NCBI GenBank assembly: GCA_041685735.1
Contig: JAWLFE010000007.1
Coordinates: forward strand, 28,030-92,029
DNA length: 64,000 bases
Direction of reading: 5' to 3'
Origin: CSSed11-175R1 sp041685735
Lineage (GTDB): Bacteria > Actinomycetota > Nitriliruptoria > Nitriliruptorales > Nitriliruptoraceae
Positions 43,647-53,122 of this stretch are shown here, piece by piece. The notes beneath the pieces were generated by a model that saw nothing but the letters and a program-made list of their open reading frames with translations, did not search any database and was not told the DNA's origin. The stretch's first letter is position 1. Every line of letters starts with the position of its first letter. The translations under genes and the position numbers were made by a program.

Positions 43647-45668
43647 TCAGACGTGGTCGCGCGGGATGCGTTCGTCCCAGTTCTGCGAATGGACCCGGAC
43701 GTCGCCCTCGTAGGCGTCGAGTTCCGCCTTGACCCGGAACTCGTCCGCCCCGGAGGTGAGCACGGTCCTGGTCACCGTGCGCACCTCCCAGGTGCCTCGC
43801 CGGAACCGGCAGTGCCACCACGTCTCGCCCCGCAGGGAGTCGTAGTCATCCGCGCGGGAGGTGTAGGTCTCCTCGGTCCGCATCTCGATCTCCAGATCGA
43901 TGGCATCGATGCGGTAGATCCCTTCGTCGTTGACGACCTCCAACCTGGACTCGTCCCGCACCAGGTCCCGGACGACGTCCCACGAGCGACGCGGCGCCCG
44001 GATCACGGTCGTCTGCTGCGGCGGACCGGCTTCGGGGGCCGCGAAGCTCGGAGCGTCCCGATCCTCCGGCTGCCGGGGACGGATCGGGACGAGCAGGCGG
44101 CTCGAACCGGGATGGATCGTGAGCGTGACCGGCTCCGGGGATGGCCACACGAGGGGGAAGTACACCGTCGAGACCGACAGCCGCAGTCGGTGCCCCGCGG
44201 GGAGCTGTTGGGCGATCTCGTTCATCCGCACCGAGACCTGGTAGCGCGCACCGGGCTCGAGCCGCTCGGGTTCCTCGCTGCTCGACCGATGGGTCAGGTT
44301 CAGGACGCCGTAGCTCACCCGGGTGGCACGGCCGTCCGGCAGGACGTCCGAGAGCCGCACCGCGACCATCGCCACGGGTCGGTCGGACTCCAGATCCAAC
44401 TCGACGACCGGGGCGCCGAGGATCTCCACCTCATCGTCAAGTGGCTCGGTCTCGAAGACCAGCGCACCTCCGTCGTCCTCCCGCTGGTCGTGGGGCAGGT
44501 CCGGTGGGGCGCCGTACGAGCACCATTTCCCGGCGAACAGCCCACAACTCAACGGCGACTGGATCGACAGCGGTGTGGCATCGTCCCGGTCCCGCTCGTC
44601 GAGCAACCGGCCAGCCGCGAGCCCGTAGGCCCGCTCCTCGGTGGTGGGGGTCGGCCACGCGTCCTCGACGACGTAGCGGCCGGGCCTGACCTCGTAGTCG
44701 GTGGTCGGGGGCACGCTGTCCTGCATCCACACCGTGAGCATCGGCTCGTCGGCGATCCCGGTCTGCCGACCCTTGAGCCACTGGTCCCACCAGCGCACCT
44801 CTTCCTGCAGGAACCCGATCGCGGGGCCCGGGCGGCCGAGATGTGGATAGAGGTGACGCCAGGGTCCGATCAGCCCCTTGCGTGGTACCTCGAGGTTCTC
44901 CAGCAGTCGGAACACCGCGTTCGAGTACCCGTCGGCCCAGCCGCTGACGGCCATGACCGGACACTCGATCGCCGCGTAGTCCTCACACACCGAGCCGTGC
45001 CGCCAGTACTCGTCGCGGCGTTGATGGCGCAGCCACGTCGCCAGCCACAGGCCGCTCCCCTCCAGTCGCTCCTGCCACATCTCGCGCCAGCGATCACCCA
45101 CGACCCGGGGGTCCGGTGGCAGGGTGTTGTGGGCGAACATCGTCGAGGCCCACGACAGGTTGTCGCCCAGCAGACACCCACCCATGTGATGGATGTCGTC
45201 GGCGTACCGGTCATCGGTCGAACACAACGTGATGACCGCACCGAGTTCCGGGGGGCGGAGCGCCGCGATCTGCAGGCCATTGAAGCCGCCCCAGGAGATA
45301 CCGATGATCCCGACCTTGCCCGAGCACCACGGCTGCGACGCGATCCAGCGGATCACCTCGACACCATCGTCGAGCTCCTCCTGCAGGTACTCGTCGGTGA
45401 GCACGCCGTCGGATTCGCCACTCCCCCGCAGGTCGACACGCACGCAGGCGTACCCGTGACCGGCGACGTAGGTGTGGTGGGGGACATCTCGATCAGCGGT
45501 CAGGTCGTTCTTGCGGTACGGGATGAACTCCAGGACCCCCGGGACCGGGTCCTGCTCCGCGTCATCGGGCAGCCAGATCCGCGCCGCCAACCGGGTGCCG
45601 TCGGACAGCGGGATCCAGGTGTTGAAGATCTCGCGCACCGGACGCGGGAAACTCGTGACGACCTTCAT
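43647..45668 (-). CDS. CocE/NonD-family alpha/beta hydrolase
   Basis: A 673-residue cytoplasmic serine hydrolase with no signal peptide. The N-terminal X-Pro dipeptidyl-peptidase S15-like domain has VRVDLRGSGESDG and the nucleophile elbow GISWGGF. A C-terminal jelly-roll (PepX_C) domain follows. An Asp near SGWADGYS and a His in GPWRHLYPH complete a plausible triad. Substrates could be esters, amides or peptides. The ATG at 45668 has GAGGAG upstream; a frame from 45731 is longer without support. It is divergent from purK. Confidence 0.9.
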   Translation of the reverse strand: MKVVTSFPRPVREIFNTWIPLSDGTRLAARIWLPDDAEQDPVPGVLEFIPYRKNDLTADRDVPHHTYVAGHGYACVRVDLRGSGESDGVLTDEYLQEELDDGVEVIRWIASQPWCSGKVGIIGISWGGFNGLQIAALRPPELGAVITLCSTDDRYADDIHHMGGCLLGDNLSWASTMFAHNTLPPDPRVVGDRWREMWQERLEGSGLWLATWLRHQRRDEYWRHGSVCEDYAAIECPVMAVSGWADGYSNAVFRLLENLEVPRKGLIGPWRHLYPHLGRPGPAIGFLQEEVRWWDQWLKGRQTGIADEPMLTVWMQDSVPPTTDYEVRPGRYVVEDAWPTPTTEERAYGLAAGRLLDERDRDDATPLSIQSPLSCGLFAGKWCSYGAPPDLPHDQREDDGGALVFETEPLDDEVEILGAPVVELDLESDRPVAMVAVRLSDVLPDGRATRVSYGVLNLTHRSSSEEPERLEPGARYQVSVRMNEIAQQLPAGHRLRLSVSTVYFPLVWPSPEPVTLTIHPGSSRLLVPIRPRQPEDRDAPSFAAPEAGPPQQTTVIRAPRRSWDVVRDLVRDESRLEVVNDEGIYRIDAIDLEIEMRTEETYTSRADDYDSLRGETWWHCRFRRGTWEVRTVTRTVLTSGADEFRVKAELDAYEGDVRVHSQNWDERIPRDHV

Positions 45669-45690
45669 GCGCACGCTCCTCGTCGGCTGG

Positions 45691-45786
45691 AGCGTAGAGG
45701 GCTGGTGCCCGACGCGTCTGAACGGCGCCACGCGGCCTCACGTCTCCCGCGCACGAGGTCGGTCTGCCGACGTCGAGCGCTACGCT
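45691..45786. promoter_or_regulatory. Divergent -10 boxes between the hydrolase and purK
   Basis: TACGCT occurs on the minus strand at 45691-45696, 23 bases before the hydrolase start, and on the plus strand at 45781-45786, 75 bases before purK. Both match the TA(G/C)GCT form recurring in the window. Confidence 0.45.
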
Positions 45787-45860
45787 CCGGCACGCACCGT
45801 CCGCGTCCACCGTGAGGTCCCCGTGCCGTCCTGCCGCTCCGGCTTCGAGCCGGTCGTCGC

Positions 45861-47003
45861 GTGAGCGCCGCGACGGCCCGTGTCGGCATGATCGGCGGCG
45901 GCCAGCTGGCCCGGATGACCCATGCCGCCGCGATCGATCTGGGTATCGAGTTCCACGTCCTGGCCGCCAGCCCGGAGGATCCCGCGGTCCTGGCCGGTGC
46001 CACCTACCGGATCGGGGAGCCCGACGATCTGGATGCGCTGACCGCGTTCGCCGCCGAGGTCGACGTCGTCACCCTGGACCACGAACTCGTCGACGAGTCA
46101 CACCTCGAGGTGCTGGTGGCAGCGGGCCACCCGGTCCGTCCACACGCTGCAGCCCTGCTGTACGCGAAGGACAAGCTCCATGCCCGAACGCGCCTGGGCG
46201 AGCTCGGTCTGCCCGTCCCGGCGTTCGCAGCGGTCGATGACGTCGATCAGGTCGTCGCGTTCGCAGCGGAGCACGGCTGGCCCGTGGTGATGAAGGCGCG
46301 ACGGGGCGGCTACGACGGTCGGGGGGTCGAGGTCGTCCGCGGCCAGGCTGCGGCCGCCGAGGTGCTGGCGCGTGGCGGCGCGTGGATGGTCGAGACCCAT
46401 GTCGACATCGCTATCGAGGTGGCGGTGCTGCTCGCGCGACGACCGGGTGGCCAGCACGTCGCCTATCCCCTCGTCGAGACGGTGCAGCGGGACGGGATCT
46501 GCGTCGAGCTCATCCAGCCGGCCCGGGTCGATGACGAGGTCGCCGCTGCGGCCATCGCGCTCGGCTCCCGGGTCGCGGACGCGGTCGACGGGATCGGGAT
46601 CATCGCGGTGGAGTTGTTCATCGATGCCCGCGGGGAGCTCACGATCAACGAGCTTGCGCTGCGACCACACAACTCCGGCCACGCGACCATCGAAGCCTCG
46701 ACGACCTCGCAGTTCCACAACCACCTCCGCGCCGTCCTCGACTGGCCGCTCGGCGACACGGCGATGCGGACCCCGGTCGCCGCGCTGGTCAACCTGCTCG
46801 GTCCCGACGGACCCGATCGGATCGCGGCGCACCTGCCCGACGCGCTCGGTATCGCGGACGCGCAGATCCACCTGTACGGCAAGACATCCCGCCCCGGACG
46901 CAAGCTCGGTCACATCACCGTCCTCGGCGACGACGTGGAGGTCGCACGCGCGCGGGCCTGGACCGCCACCGAGCTGCTCCTCGGCGCCGGCCCGACGCCC
47001 TGA
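45861..47003 (+). CDS. purK: N5-carboxyaminoimidazole ribonucleotide synthase
   Basis: ATP-grasp enzyme that carboxylates AIR to N5-CAIR in purine synthesis. The 380-residue protein has MIGGGQLARMTHAAA, the central VMKARRGGYDGRGVEVV ATP-binding motif, ELFIDARGELTINELALRPHNSGHATIEA with the metal ligands, and a C-terminal HITVLGDD region. It begins with GTG. PurE follows 92 bases later, completing the N5-CAIR route. Confidence 0.95.
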   Translation: MSAATARVGMIGGGQLARMTHAAAIDLGIEFHVLAASPEDPAVLAGATYRIGEPDDLDALTAFAAEVDVVTLDHELVDESHLEVLVAAGHPVRPHAAALLYAKDKLHARTRLGELGLPVPAFAAVDDVDQVVAFAAEHGWPVVMKARRGGYDGRGVEVVRGQAAAAEVLARGGAWMVETHVDIAIEVAVLLARRPGGQHVAYPLVETVQRDGICVELIQPARVDDEVAAAAIALGSRVADAVDGIGIIAVELFIDARGELTINELALRPHNSGHATIEASTTSQFHNHLRAVLDWPLGDTAMRTPVAALVNLLGPDGPDRIAAHLPDALGIADAQIHLYGKTSRPGRKLGHITVLGDDVEVARARAWTATELLLGAGPTP

Positions 47004-47095
47004 CCCCGATCCCCCCGTCGGCCAGCCGACGCTTTCCGGCCGGCCGTCGATCCACTGCCACCCAGCCGGCCCGAAACAGACCCCAGGAGACCACC

Positions 47096-47653
47096 GTGAA
47101 CGAAGCCATCGCCACATCCGGTCCCGACGGTTCGCTCCGTGTCGGGGTGGTCATGGGCAGCGACTCCGACCTCGGCGTCATGCAGGGAGCCGTCGAGGCG
47201 TTGGACCGCTTCGAGGTCGCCCACGAGGTGCACGTCGTCTCGGCGCACCGCGACGCGCAGCGGATGCTGTCGTACGGACAGGAAGCGGCAGGCCGTGGTC
47301 TGCAGGTACTGATCGCCGGCGCGGGCGGCGCCGCGCACCTCCCCGGGATGCTGGCATCGGTGACGTCGCTGCCGGTCATCGGCGTCCCGGTCCCCCTGCG
47401 CCACCTCGACGGACTGGACTCACTGCTGTCGATCGTGCAGATGCCCACCGGCATCCCGGTCGCCACGGTCGCGGTCGGCGGAGCCCACAACGCGGGACTG
47501 CTGGCCGTGCGCATCCTCGCGGCGGGTGATGCCGAGCTCACGACGGCGCTGGACGCGCATCGCGATGAGCTCCGCGAGGCATCCCACGAGAAGGATGAGC
47601 GCGTCCAACGCAAGCTCGCGGGAGCCGGCGGCGGCTTCGGCTTCTCCGCCTGA
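47096..47653 (+). CDS. purE: N5-CAIR mutase
   Basis: Rearranges N5-CAIR to CAIR. The 185-residue class I enzyme has VVMGSDSDLGVMQGAV, the SAHRDAQRMLSY motif with the catalytic His, AGAGGAAHLPGMLASVTSLPVIGVPV, and the late QMPTGIPVATVAVGGAHNAGLLA signature. A GTG start with AGGAGACC upstream is used. The N-terminal ten residues are an unstructured extension, and the C-terminus is Gly-rich. It forms an operon with purK. Confidence 0.96.
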   Translation: MNEAIATSGPDGSLRVGVVMGSDSDLGVMQGAVEALDRFEVAHEVHVVSAHRDAQRMLSYGQEAAGRGLQVLIAGAGGAAHLPGMLASVTSLPVIGVPVPLRHLDGLDSLLSIVQMPTGIPVATVAVGGAHNAGLLAVRILAAGDAELTTALDAHRDELREASHEKDERVQRKLAGAGGGFGFSA

Positions 47654-47853
47654 GGGACCGGCGGGGCCGACGCTCTCGGGCCGAGCGTGTTCGGTTCGCA
47701 GGTCAACCCTTCGGCCTCGCGGCCGGTGGGGTCGAGGCCGGTGACGGTGGCACGGGGCCGTCCGCGCCGCCACGGCTGGCGACGGCCGGGGATCCGCTCG
47801 GACCGCCCAGGGCTGATCCCCGACCCCGTCGATCAGGGGACCCGGTGGACCTG

Positions 47854-47982
47854 TCATCGCGGTGAGCGATCCACGGCGTCCTGGGTGTCCGCGTTGCGCG
47901 CGACGCCCAACTCGCGGGCGATGCGCTTGATCGACATCTGCTCGGCGAAATGCAGCCGCCGAATCTCTGCCCAAGCATCCAC
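47854..47982 (-). pseudogene. Remnant of an IS21-family istA transposase
   Basis: From a GTG at 47982 the frame reads VDAWAEIRRLHFAEQMSIKRIARELGVARN, the N-terminal helix-turn-helix of IS21 IstA proteins, then continues in unrelated sequence to a stop after 42 codons. The catalytic DDE domain and istB are absent. The break after ARN marks a deletion or insertion point. It lies just downstream of purE, on the opposite strand. Confidence 0.75.
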
Positions 47983-48343
47983 GTCAAGCCTTCCCTCCCC
48001 CTGCCCGTCAGCACGGTCAGGATTGCCGTTCCGGTCACACTCCGTAACCGGTCACGGCCAGGGGCCCTTTTCGACCGACGGCAAGGGGATCAACATTCAA
48101 GCGACGCCGACATGCCGACCTGCCCTCGCTGCAAAGCGAAACCCGACGCACGGCCCGGGCACGGATCGGCGGCGTCCGGCTTCGCACCCATGCCGAAGGA
48201 CGATCGCTAGCCGAAGCTACCCACCGACGGCTGTGCAGGCATCGTGTCAGGTCGGCTACGGGGCACAGACGCCTCGCACGCGGATCAGGGGAACGACCCA
48301 CCTCGGGGGTTGCCTGGCTGTGCTTCACCGAAGGACCTGATCG
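47983..48343. other. IS21 left-end remnant and intergenic sequence
   Basis: About 60-90 bases before the istA remnant, gtaaccggtcacgg and related strings suggest the repeat-rich end of the former insertion element. The rest, to the serine hydrolase gene, has no supported coding sequence. Confidence 0.4.
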
Positions 48344-49483
48344 TCAAGGACGTGCGTTGGTCACCGCCCGCAGCACCTGTGGGACGAAGCGGAACGGCAA
48401 CGAGGGCTGTGCGACGTCGAACGCGCCAGCAGCGATCACGTCCAGGGATGGGGCATGGAACAGCCAGGTTGCCGTCGAGCCGGTGTGGCCGACCACGGCG
48501 GGCACCGTCGCGCCCAGGTTCATCCACCTCGAGGGCGCGTAGCGCATGACGCCAAGGCCATACTCGATCGGGAACATCACCCGCTGCCACCGCGAGCACA
48601 TCCGCTCCCAGGTTCCAGGGTCATCGAACACGTCGCCGGTCACGAGCGCTCGCAGGAACCTCACCTGATCCGCCACGGTGGAGACCATCCCGCCATCGGG
48701 CACCTGGGTGGTGAGCATCCCCGCGGGCTGCAGGACGACGTCCTTCGACCACACGCTCGCATCGGGCTCGGGAGGGCGGCCCGAGCGGGGGCGGTCGGGG
48801 TAGCAGGAGGTGTCGTCGAGTCCGAGCGGCAGGAACAGGTCGTGGGTGAACACCTCGCGGAGGGGGCGCGTGTCGACGGCCTCCACGACGGCCCCGAGCA
48901 ACTGGAAGTTGGTGTCGGCGTACCTGGCTTTGGTCTTCGGGGCCTGCAGATCCTGCGGCGGGAAGTGCGGGGTCAGCTCCTCCCGCACGGTCCGCAGTAC
49001 CTGCTCGAATGGGAAGGGGACGTCCTCGCCGGCGAGCAACCGGGTCTGGGGGCTGCGCCCGTCGCGGGGTGCCTGGTCGTAGTAGTCGGGCAGCCCCGAG
49101 GTGTGACCGAGCAGATGCTCGACGGTGATGTCGGCGGTGTGATCCACACCGTCCAGCACGTGCAGTCCACGGGTGTCGTCAGCCGGCAACAGGTCCACGA
49201 GCCGATCGGACAACGCCAACGCACCCTGTTCGACCGCCCGCATCACCACCGCAGCAGTCGCGAGCTTGGTCACGCTCGCGATGGGGTAGCGGGCCTGGGG
49301 GGTGGCCGGTGTCCCGTCGGCATCCAGGACGCCGTCCGCGCCCTCCCAGCTCCAGGAACCTTCAACGGCCGCGACCGCGAGCAGTGCGTGCCGAACGTGC
49401 CGCCGACGGTCGACGGCTCGCTCCAGCAGCCGCTGCAGACGTCGCGCGAGCGCCGCTGCCGGCGGCGATGCGGTCGTGCTCAC
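48344..49483 (-). CDS. Serine hydrolase of the beta-lactamase/EstB type
   Basis: A 379-residue protein of the class C beta-lactamase fold without a signal peptide. It has SVTK (Ser70-Lys73) as the nucleophile motif, YADTN as the Tyr motif and GHTGS as the third box, plus a typical LLGHTSGLPDY segment. Likely an esterase or peptidase rather than a drug-resistance enzyme. The GTG at 49483 has AGGAG upstream; the longer frame to 49615 runs through non-coding sequence. Next to a decayed relative on the same strand. Confidence 0.88.
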   Translation of the reverse strand: MSTTASPPAAALARRLQRLLERAVDRRRHVRHALLAVAAVEGSWSWEGADGVLDADGTPATPQARYPIASVTKLATAAVVMRAVEQGALALSDRLVDLLPADDTRGLHVLDGVDHTADITVEHLLGHTSGLPDYYDQAPRDGRSPQTRLLAGEDVPFPFEQVLRTVREELTPHFPPQDLQAPKTKARYADTNFQLLGAVVEAVDTRPLREVFTHDLFLPLGLDDTSCYPDRPRSGRPPEPDASVWSKDVVLQPAGMLTTQVPDGGMVSTVADQVRFLRALVTGDVFDDPGTWERMCSRWQRVMFPIEYGLGVMRYAPSRWMNLGATVPAVVGHTGSTATWLFHAPSLDVIAAGAFDVAQPSLPFRFVPQVLRAVTNARP

Positions 49484-49666
49484 GAGACGCTCCTGTGCGA
49501 GGCCGGAGCGCCGACCCGCTGTCGAACCGACAGATCCCCCCACGTTACTCGTTCGTGCCTCCGGCTGGGGACTCGCGGACGGCAGAGCGCTCGGCAGGGC
49601 GCATCTCCTGGCCACCTCCTTCTGGGGCGTGATGCGGCTGCGCCGACGCTCTGGCGGGCGTCGGGC

Positions 49667-50068
49667 TCACCCCGGGTGGATGTCCCTGAGCAAGCTCGTG
49701 CCCAACCGGTCGACCGCGCGTGTCGTGTTGGCGAGCACGGCCACGCCGGTGCCCGCCCCCGGGGTCGAACCCGACGAAGCTGGCGAACCCGCTGGTGCGG
49801 CCGTTGTGCCACCACCATGCCGAGCCGTCTCGATTGCCGCGAACGTGCCAGCCGAGCGCGACCTGCATCGGACCTCGCACCTGATCTGGAAGGATGTCCG
49901 GCCATCGACGGCGTGTCCCTCCGCTCGGGCAACACCGACGCCAACCTTGGCTTGAACGCCGTCGGGGAGCGCGCCGACCGCCAACCCGACGTAGCGCTTG
50001 CGATCCTTCTCCGTAGCGGCTTCGACACGGGCCACGAGTTCCTCACGACGAGACTCGAGGGGATCCAT
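49667..50068 (-). pseudogene. Decayed second serine hydrolase gene
   Basis: The ATG at 50068 opens MDPLESRREELVARVEAA... for about 60 codons, a plausible hydrolase N-terminus. The sequence then jumps, in another frame, to VALGWHVRGNRDGSAWWWHNGRTSGFASFVGFDP, the C-terminal HNG box region of beta-lactamase-type hydrolases. After a shift at a C/G run (about 49755-49765) it ends GVAVLANTTRAVDRLG. The SxxK and Tyr motifs are deleted. It is probably an old tandem duplicate or neighbour of the intact gene downstream. Confidence 0.7.
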
Positions 50069-50123
50069 GGAGCTTCTCCGAACGATGGCTGCAGGCCGAT
50101 CATCAAGACGGGGCAGTACGGGG

Positions 50124-50726
50124 TCAGATCCAGCCTTCTTCCCAGGCCCGGTGGGTGGCGGCGTGGCGGCTGGGGACATCGAGTTTGGTCATGGCTGAGG
50201 AGAGGTAGTTGCGCACGGTTCCGGGTGCGAGGTGGAGGTGTTCGGCGATGGTCTGGATGGGGTCGCCGGTGCGGGCGGCGCGCAGGACGTCGAGTTCGCG
50301 CTCGGTGAGGGGGCAGTCGGATTCTGTGAGGGCGGACGCGGCGATGTCTGGGTCGACGTAACGGTTGCCGTCGGCGATGTTGCGCAGGATGTCGGCGAGT
50401 TGGCTGGCGGGAGTGGTCTTGGGCACGAACCCGGCCACGCCGGCGGTCAGGGCACGGCGCAGCACGCCGGGGCGGGCGTGACGGGTGACCAGCACGATCT
50501 TGGTGGGCAGCTCGGCGCGGATGATCTCGGCGGCGTGCAGCCCGTCGGCGGGGGGCATCTCGAGGTCCAGGATCGCGATGTCGGGGCGGTGTTCGCGGGT
50601 GAGGGCGACGGCGTCGGTGGTGGTCGCGGCCTGGGCCACGACCTGCAGGTCATCTTCGAGGTCGAGGAGCGAAGCCATCGCGCCACGGATGAGGTCCTCG
50701 TCGTCGGCGAGCAGCAGTCGGATCAT
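50124..50726 (-). CDS. NarL/LuxR-family response regulator
   Basis: A 200-residue two-component regulator. The receiver domain has the acidic pair ADDED, the phospho-acceptor Asp in DIAILDLEMPPADG, and a late KTTPASQL lysine. The C-terminal LuxR helix-turn-helix reads LTERELDVLRAARTGDPIQTIAEHLHLAPGTVRNYLSSAMTKLDV. The ATG overlaps the kinase stop as ATGA. It probably controls the divergent ABC exporter, the usual arrangement for DesK/LiaS-type systems. Confidence 0.93.
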   Translation of the reverse strand: MIRLLLADDEDLIRGAMASLLDLEDDLQVVAQAATTTDAVALTREHRPDIAILDLEMPPADGLHAAEIIRAELPTKIVLVTRHARPGVLRRALTAGVAGFVPKTTPASQLADILRNIADGNRYVDPDIAASALTESDCPLTERELDVLRAARTGDPIQTIAEHLHLAPGTVRNYLSSAMTKLDVPSRHAATHRAWEEGWI

Positions 50727-51952
50727 GCTGGCTGGTCGTGGACGGGGACCTGGGCGGTGAGGGTGAACCAACCGTTGTCGTGCTGCCACTGCAGGGTTCC
50801 CCCGGCGGCGCCGAGGCGACGTTGGAGGGCTGCCAGCCCGGTGCCGGGTGGGTGCTCGGCGGTGGTGGCCCCGTCGTTGCGGATCGCGAGTCGGACGTGG
50901 CCGCCGTCGATGTCGAGGGTGAGCCGGGCCTGGTGGGCGCGGCTGTGGCGCAGGATGTTGGTGGTGGCCTCGCGCACGACCACGCCGAGGAGCTGCCGAC
51001 CGGGCCCATCGACGCTCCGAGCAGCGTCGAGGACGCCGGGGTCGAGGCGGCCGTCGATCCCGGCGGCTTCGAGCACGCGGGTGGCGTTGGTCAGTTCGTC
51101 GGCCAGCGGTGTCTGCCGGTAGCCCTGGACGACCTCGCGGGTGTCGGCCAGGGCGGTGCGGGCGTGGTCCTGCACCTCGGCCATCTGGGTGGCGGCTGCG
51201 GCCGGGTCCGCTTCGGCCAGGCGGGTGGCGAGTTCGCTCTTGAGCGCGATGACCTGCAGGTGGTGGCCCTGGATGTCGTGCAGGTCCGCGGCGAAGCGCA
51301 ACCGCTCGTCGGCGACAGCGAGCTGGCCCTCGAGCCGCCGGGCCGCCTCCAGTCGATGGACCAGCTGCCAGAACCACCGTGCGGCGGCCAGGCCCCCGGC
51401 CACCGCGCCCGCGAGCAGGACCTGGTTGGCGGCGTGGGTCCGGTCGATGGTGCCGATGGCGATCTGCTGGGCGCCGGCGATGACGCCGAACGTGGCCGCC
51501 ATGCCCGCGGCGATGGCCGTGACGCGACGCTGCGGTGGGAGCAGGATCGCGATCCCCGCGACGGCCACCCCGGGAGCGAGCGCACCCATCACCGTGTCCG
51601 TCCACTGGGCCGCGGCCACCGCAGCGGCTCCGCCGAGGACCGCGACCGCCACGAGGACGCCGGGAAAGCTGTCGTCGCCCGTCGTGTGGTCGGCGCGTCC
51701 GGGTAGGTCACGTTCCAGCACACGCCCCGCCGCGATGGCGGCGCAGAGGCTGCCCGTCGCGGCGACGAGTCCAACGGCGAGGTTCCGTTCGGTGATCGCG
51801 ATCGACACGGCCAGGTAGACACCGACGCCGTAGGCCACGCCGACGGTGGTCCACCAGGTGCGGTGGTCGAGACGCTCGGCATCCATCGGAACGCCGGGCT
51901 CCGAGCCGGCGCTCTCCGCCCCGTGGCGTGCGGGCCTGCGGTCCTGGCTCAT
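50723..51952 (-). CDS. DesK/LiaS-type sensor histidine kinase
   Basis: About 409 residues with roughly six membrane helices, a linker, a HisKA_3 dimerisation domain (FAADLHDIQGHHLQVIALKSELA, phospho-His in DLHD), and a HATPase domain (REATTNILRHSRA N-box, GTGLAALQRRL G-box). There is no large extracellular domain, so it likely senses the membrane or an embedded compound. The start is uncertain: ATG at 51952, 52021 or 51886, none with a strong ribosome site. It is coupled to the regulator and divergent from the ABC genes. Confidence 0.9.
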   Translation of the reverse strand: MSQDRRPARHGAESAGSEPGVPMDAERLDHRTWWTTVGVAYGVGVYLAVSIAITERNLAVGLVAATGSLCAAIAAGRVLERDLPGRADHTTGDDSFPGVLVAVAVLGGAAAVAAAQWTDTVMGALAPGVAVAGIAILLPPQRRVTAIAAGMAATFGVIAGAQQIAIGTIDRTHAANQVLLAGAVAGGLAAARWFWQLVHRLEAARRLEGQLAVADERLRFAADLHDIQGHHLQVIALKSELATRLAEADPAAAATQMAEVQDHARTALADTREVVQGYRQTPLADELTNATRVLEAAGIDGRLDPGVLDAARSVDGPGRQLLGVVVREATTNILRHSRAHQARLTLDIDGGHVRLAIRNDGATTAEHPPGTGLAALQRRLGAAGGTLQWQHDNGWFTLTAQVPVHDQPA

Positions 51953-52099
51953 GGGTGTGGCGATCGTCGCATGGCCACAGCATGCCGCAGCTGAGGGACG
52001 CGCGCCGGTGACATCTGTCATGTTCTCGTGTGGGATCCGCACAGCGGTTCGTGATCGACGCCACTACCGAGATCGATGCTCGATGGCCACGGTGGCCAC

Positions 52100-53122
52100 A
52101 TGACAACGACACGAACCGGTGACCGCGACCACCCCCGGGGTGCGAGCGGAGCCACGACCACGACAGGCGACCGCTCCTCGCGTCCCGAACACGACCCGGC
52201 GGTCGAGGTGCGCGGTCTGCGCTGCTCCTACGGCGACTTCGAGGCGGTGCGAGGCATCGACCTGCGCGCAGAACCCGGGGAGTTGCTGGCCGTGCTCGGT
52301 ACCAACGGGGCCGGCAAGACCACCACCCTGGAGGTCCTGCAGGGCCGACGCCCCGCCGACGCCGGGCGCGTCCGCGTGCTGGGCCTGGATCCGGCCGACC
52401 AACGTCGGGCCCTTGCCGCCCGGGCCGGTGTGGTGCTGCAGGAGTCTGCGCTCCCCGACGAGCTCACCCCAGCCGAGTTCCTCCGCCTGTGGCAGCAGAT
52501 GGCCGGCAACGGCCAGCTCACCCACCGCCCCGTGGATGCGCAGCTGGCCCGCGTCGACCTCGCCCACCGCCGTGACGTACGCATCGGCCAGCTGTCCGGC
52601 GGGGAGCGGCGCCGACTGGACCTGGCGACCGCCCTGTCCGCCGACCCCGAACTGCTGTTCCTCGACGAACCCACCGCCGGGCTCGATCCCGGATCCCGCG
52701 CCGACACCTGGACACTGATCCGCCAGTTGCTGCACACCGGCACGACCGTGGTGCTGACCACCCACTACCTCGAGGAGGCCGACGCGCTCGCCGACCGGCT
52801 CGCGATCATGCACCAAGGCCAGGTCGTGGTCGCCGGCAGCCTCGCCGACGTGCTCGCCACCCGACACGCACGCATCCGCTTCACCGTTGACAACGACACC
52901 GCCCTGCCGGCCGAGAACCTCATCGGGCCGGCCACCACCACCCGCCAACGCGACCACCAGCACGTCGAGGTGCGCACCCCCGACCTGGTCCACGATCTAC
53001 GCATCCTGCTGGCGTGGTCACAGACCAACGGCATCGACCTGCAACGACTGCACGCCTCCGAGCCGACCCTGGCCGAGGTCTTCCACGACGTCCGAAACAC
53101 CACCCAGGAGGTCACACCATGA
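52100..53122 (+). CDS. ABC exporter ATPase (DrrA/daunorubicin-resistance type)
   Basis: A 340-residue ABC ATPase. After a polar N-terminal 35 residues come Walker A GTNGAGKTTT, the Q-loop VLQES, signature LSGGERRRLDLA, Walker B LLFLDEPTAGLDP, and switch TTHYLEEAD. The C-terminal DUF4162-like extension ends in LHASEPTLAEVFHD. This is the drug/lipid exporter type rather than an importer. It is controlled, by position, by the divergent two-component system. The stop overlaps the permease start. Confidence 0.93.
   Translation: MTTTRTGDRDHPRGASGATTTTGDRSSRPEHDPAVEVRGLRCSYGDFEAVRGIDLRAEPGELLAVLGTNGAGKTTTLEVLQGRRPADAGRVRVLGLDPADQRRALAARAGVVLQESALPDELTPAEFLRLWQQMAGNGQLTHRPVDAQLARVDLAHRRDVRIGQLSGGERRRLDLATALSADPELLFLDEPTAGLDPGSRADTWTLIRQLLHTGTTVVLTTHYLEEADALADRLAIMHQGQVVVAGSLADVLATRHARIRFTVDNDTALPAENLIGPATTTRQRDHQHVEVRTPDLVHDLRILLAWSQTNGIDLQRLHASEPTLAEVFHDVRNTTQEVTP

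Noticed and set aside
41742..45815. A 1,357-codon plus-strand open frame opposite leuA and the hydrolase gene
   Set aside because: It crosses two real genes and their intergenic leader on the other strand. It is a shadow frame.
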